Shown here: positions 63,506 through 64,000 of the stretch, in pieces | How the letters are laid out: each line of letters begins with the position of its first letter | Numbering within the stretch: the first letter of the stretch is position 1 | Source of the DNA: Verrucomicrobiota bacterium | GTDB taxonomy: Bacteria; Verrucomicrobiota; Verrucomicrobiia; Limisphaerales; Pedosphaeraceae | Assembly (NCBI GenBank): GCA_021325145.1 | Contig: JAJPHR010000053.1 | Span: 22,194 to 86,193, forward strand | Direction: 5' to 3' | DNA: 64,000 nucleotides | The notes under the pieces: generated by a model | What the model was told of the DNA's origin: nothing | The model's database searches: none | The model's input: the letters and a program-made list of their open reading frames with translations, nothing else | Made by a program: the position numbers and the translations under genes

Positions 63506-64000
63506 TCACGAACGCAGTCGGATTTTGATCCCGGGCATTACTTCAAAAACCTCCAGCACCTTAATGGGGAACTGGGCAATGCGATTTGAACGGTCAGGGC
63601 TGGCGGAATGATTGAGATGGTCTTCCCTTTGAATTTGAACGGGTGTACCCGCCAGCGTGCCAAGCGGTGGGTGTTTGACGGCGAGGCGCAAGTCTCTGGA
63701 ATGCTGCGAAAGGGCATGTTTGGCGCCCTTTCGACCAACCGCTGGGCCTTCAGCCTGAATGCTCGATTTCCGCCACTGACTTGGACTGGCGCCGAATCGT
63801 TTCCTGAAACACGTGTTGAAAAGGCCGAGATGGTTGAAGCCGCACTCTTGGGCGATGTTGACGACTTTGGCATCAGGATTCCGCAGCAAAGAGATGGCCT
63901 TTAGCATGCGCAATTCCATTCTCAGGGCGGCCACGGAAAGGCCAATGTGCTGATGAAACAGCCGGTTAAGATGGCGCCGGCTGCACCCAAACTTATCCGC
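63506..64000 (-). CDS. AraC-family transcriptional regulator (5' truncated by window)
   Basis: The frame is open to the last base, so the N-terminal sensor domain lies outside. What is visible is the end of the first HTH (FGCSRRHLNRLFHQHIGLSV) and the full second HTH (MLKAISLLRNPDAKVVNIAQ, ECGFNHLGLFNTCFRKRFGA, SPSQWRK), an unmistakable HTH_18. Unusually, ~75 further residues, basic and without a known domain, follow the HTH, whereas most AraC proteins end shortly after it. Confidence 0.85.
   Translation of the reverse strand, partial: ADKFGCSRRHLNRLFHQHIGLSVAALRMELRMLKAISLLRNPDAKVVNIAQECGFNHLGLFNTCFRKRFGASPSQWRKSSIQAEGPAVGRKGAKHALSQHSRDLRLAVKHPPLGTLAGTPVQIQREDHLNHSASPDRSNRIAQFPIKVLEVFEVMPGIKIRLRS

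Noticed and set aside
1..64000. CRISPR arrays, insertion sequences, integrases or prophage genes
   Set aside because: No regularly spaced direct repeats with unique spacers and no transposase, integrase or phage structural motifs were seen; the holin-like protein at 40498 is a common chromosomal family.

Overview
This window is a high-GC, gene-dense stretch of chromosome from a Gram-negative member of the PVC superphylum, most likely a soil or freshwater Verrucomicrobium of the Pedosphaera / subdivision 3 (Limisphaerales) type. The lineage call is an inference from gene content: a HEAT-repeat protein with a C-terminal heme domain of the Verrucomicrobia/Planctomycetes kind, a PEP-CTERM sorting-signal remnant, a Tat-exported Gfo/Idh/MocA oxidoreductase, very large multi-PAS histidine kinases, lipopolysaccharide-type heptose genes and an outer-membrane porin. 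No rRNA is present to confirm it.

Layout. 0-9 kb: the tail of a cytochrome-like protein, a zinc-ribbon membrane protein, an SDR-type NAD-dependent protein, two Hsp20 chaperones closed by a strong terminator, gmhA, a Nudix hydrolase, tadA, and a minus-strand surface-glycan group (polysaccharide deacetylase and two FkbM methyltransferases). 9.5-15.5 kb: a translationally coupled pair, a kinase with a repeated beta-rich periplasmic sensor and a hybrid REC-GAF-PAS-kinase-REC protein. 15.6-21.8 kb: a glycan locus containing a GDP-heptose pathway (epimerase, HddC-GmhB fusion, HddA kinase, GT2) facing a minus-strand GT9 heptosyltransferase and a methyltransferase. 22-31.3 kb: tRNA-Lys, a PAS histidine kinase, a secreted EEP-family nuclease/phosphatase-like protein, a FlbD-like small protein, a GNAT, an HtrA protease, an OmpR/EnvZ-type two-component system and a Phd/ParE-like toxin-antitoxin pair. 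31.3-41.7 kb: repeats, an oxidoreductase, zwf and pgl (oxidative pentose phosphate entry), a candidate structured leader RNA, accA, manA, a holin-like membrane protein and a DUF434 protein.

42-54.2 kb is the best-defined functional unit: a complete urea acquisition and hydrolysis cluster in one orientation, porin-urtABCDE-ureD-ureAB(fused)-ureC-ureF-ureG, preceded by a good -24/-12 sigma-54 promoter match. The porin would admit urea, UrtABCDE import it, UreABC hydrolyse it, and UreD/F/G load nickel. No ureE lies in this cluster, and UreG is histidine-rich at both ends. It is followed by an ankyrin-catalase pair divergent from oxyR, with an OxyR-like palindrome overlapping the oxyR start, then a giant REC-PAS-GAF histidine kinase convergent with a NarL-type regulator, and a partial AraC regulator at the edge.

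Intergenic regions carry several families of dispersed, self-complementary repeats: long hairpins built from CCAAG/CCAAC-like words, a ~64-bp REP-like element in three good copies, and a ~110-130-bp element in two copies that differ in hexamer number. The most interesting uncharacterised items are the terminator-ended structured region before accA, the HddC-GmhB fusion, the repeat families, and a strong-SD leader frame overlapping htrA.
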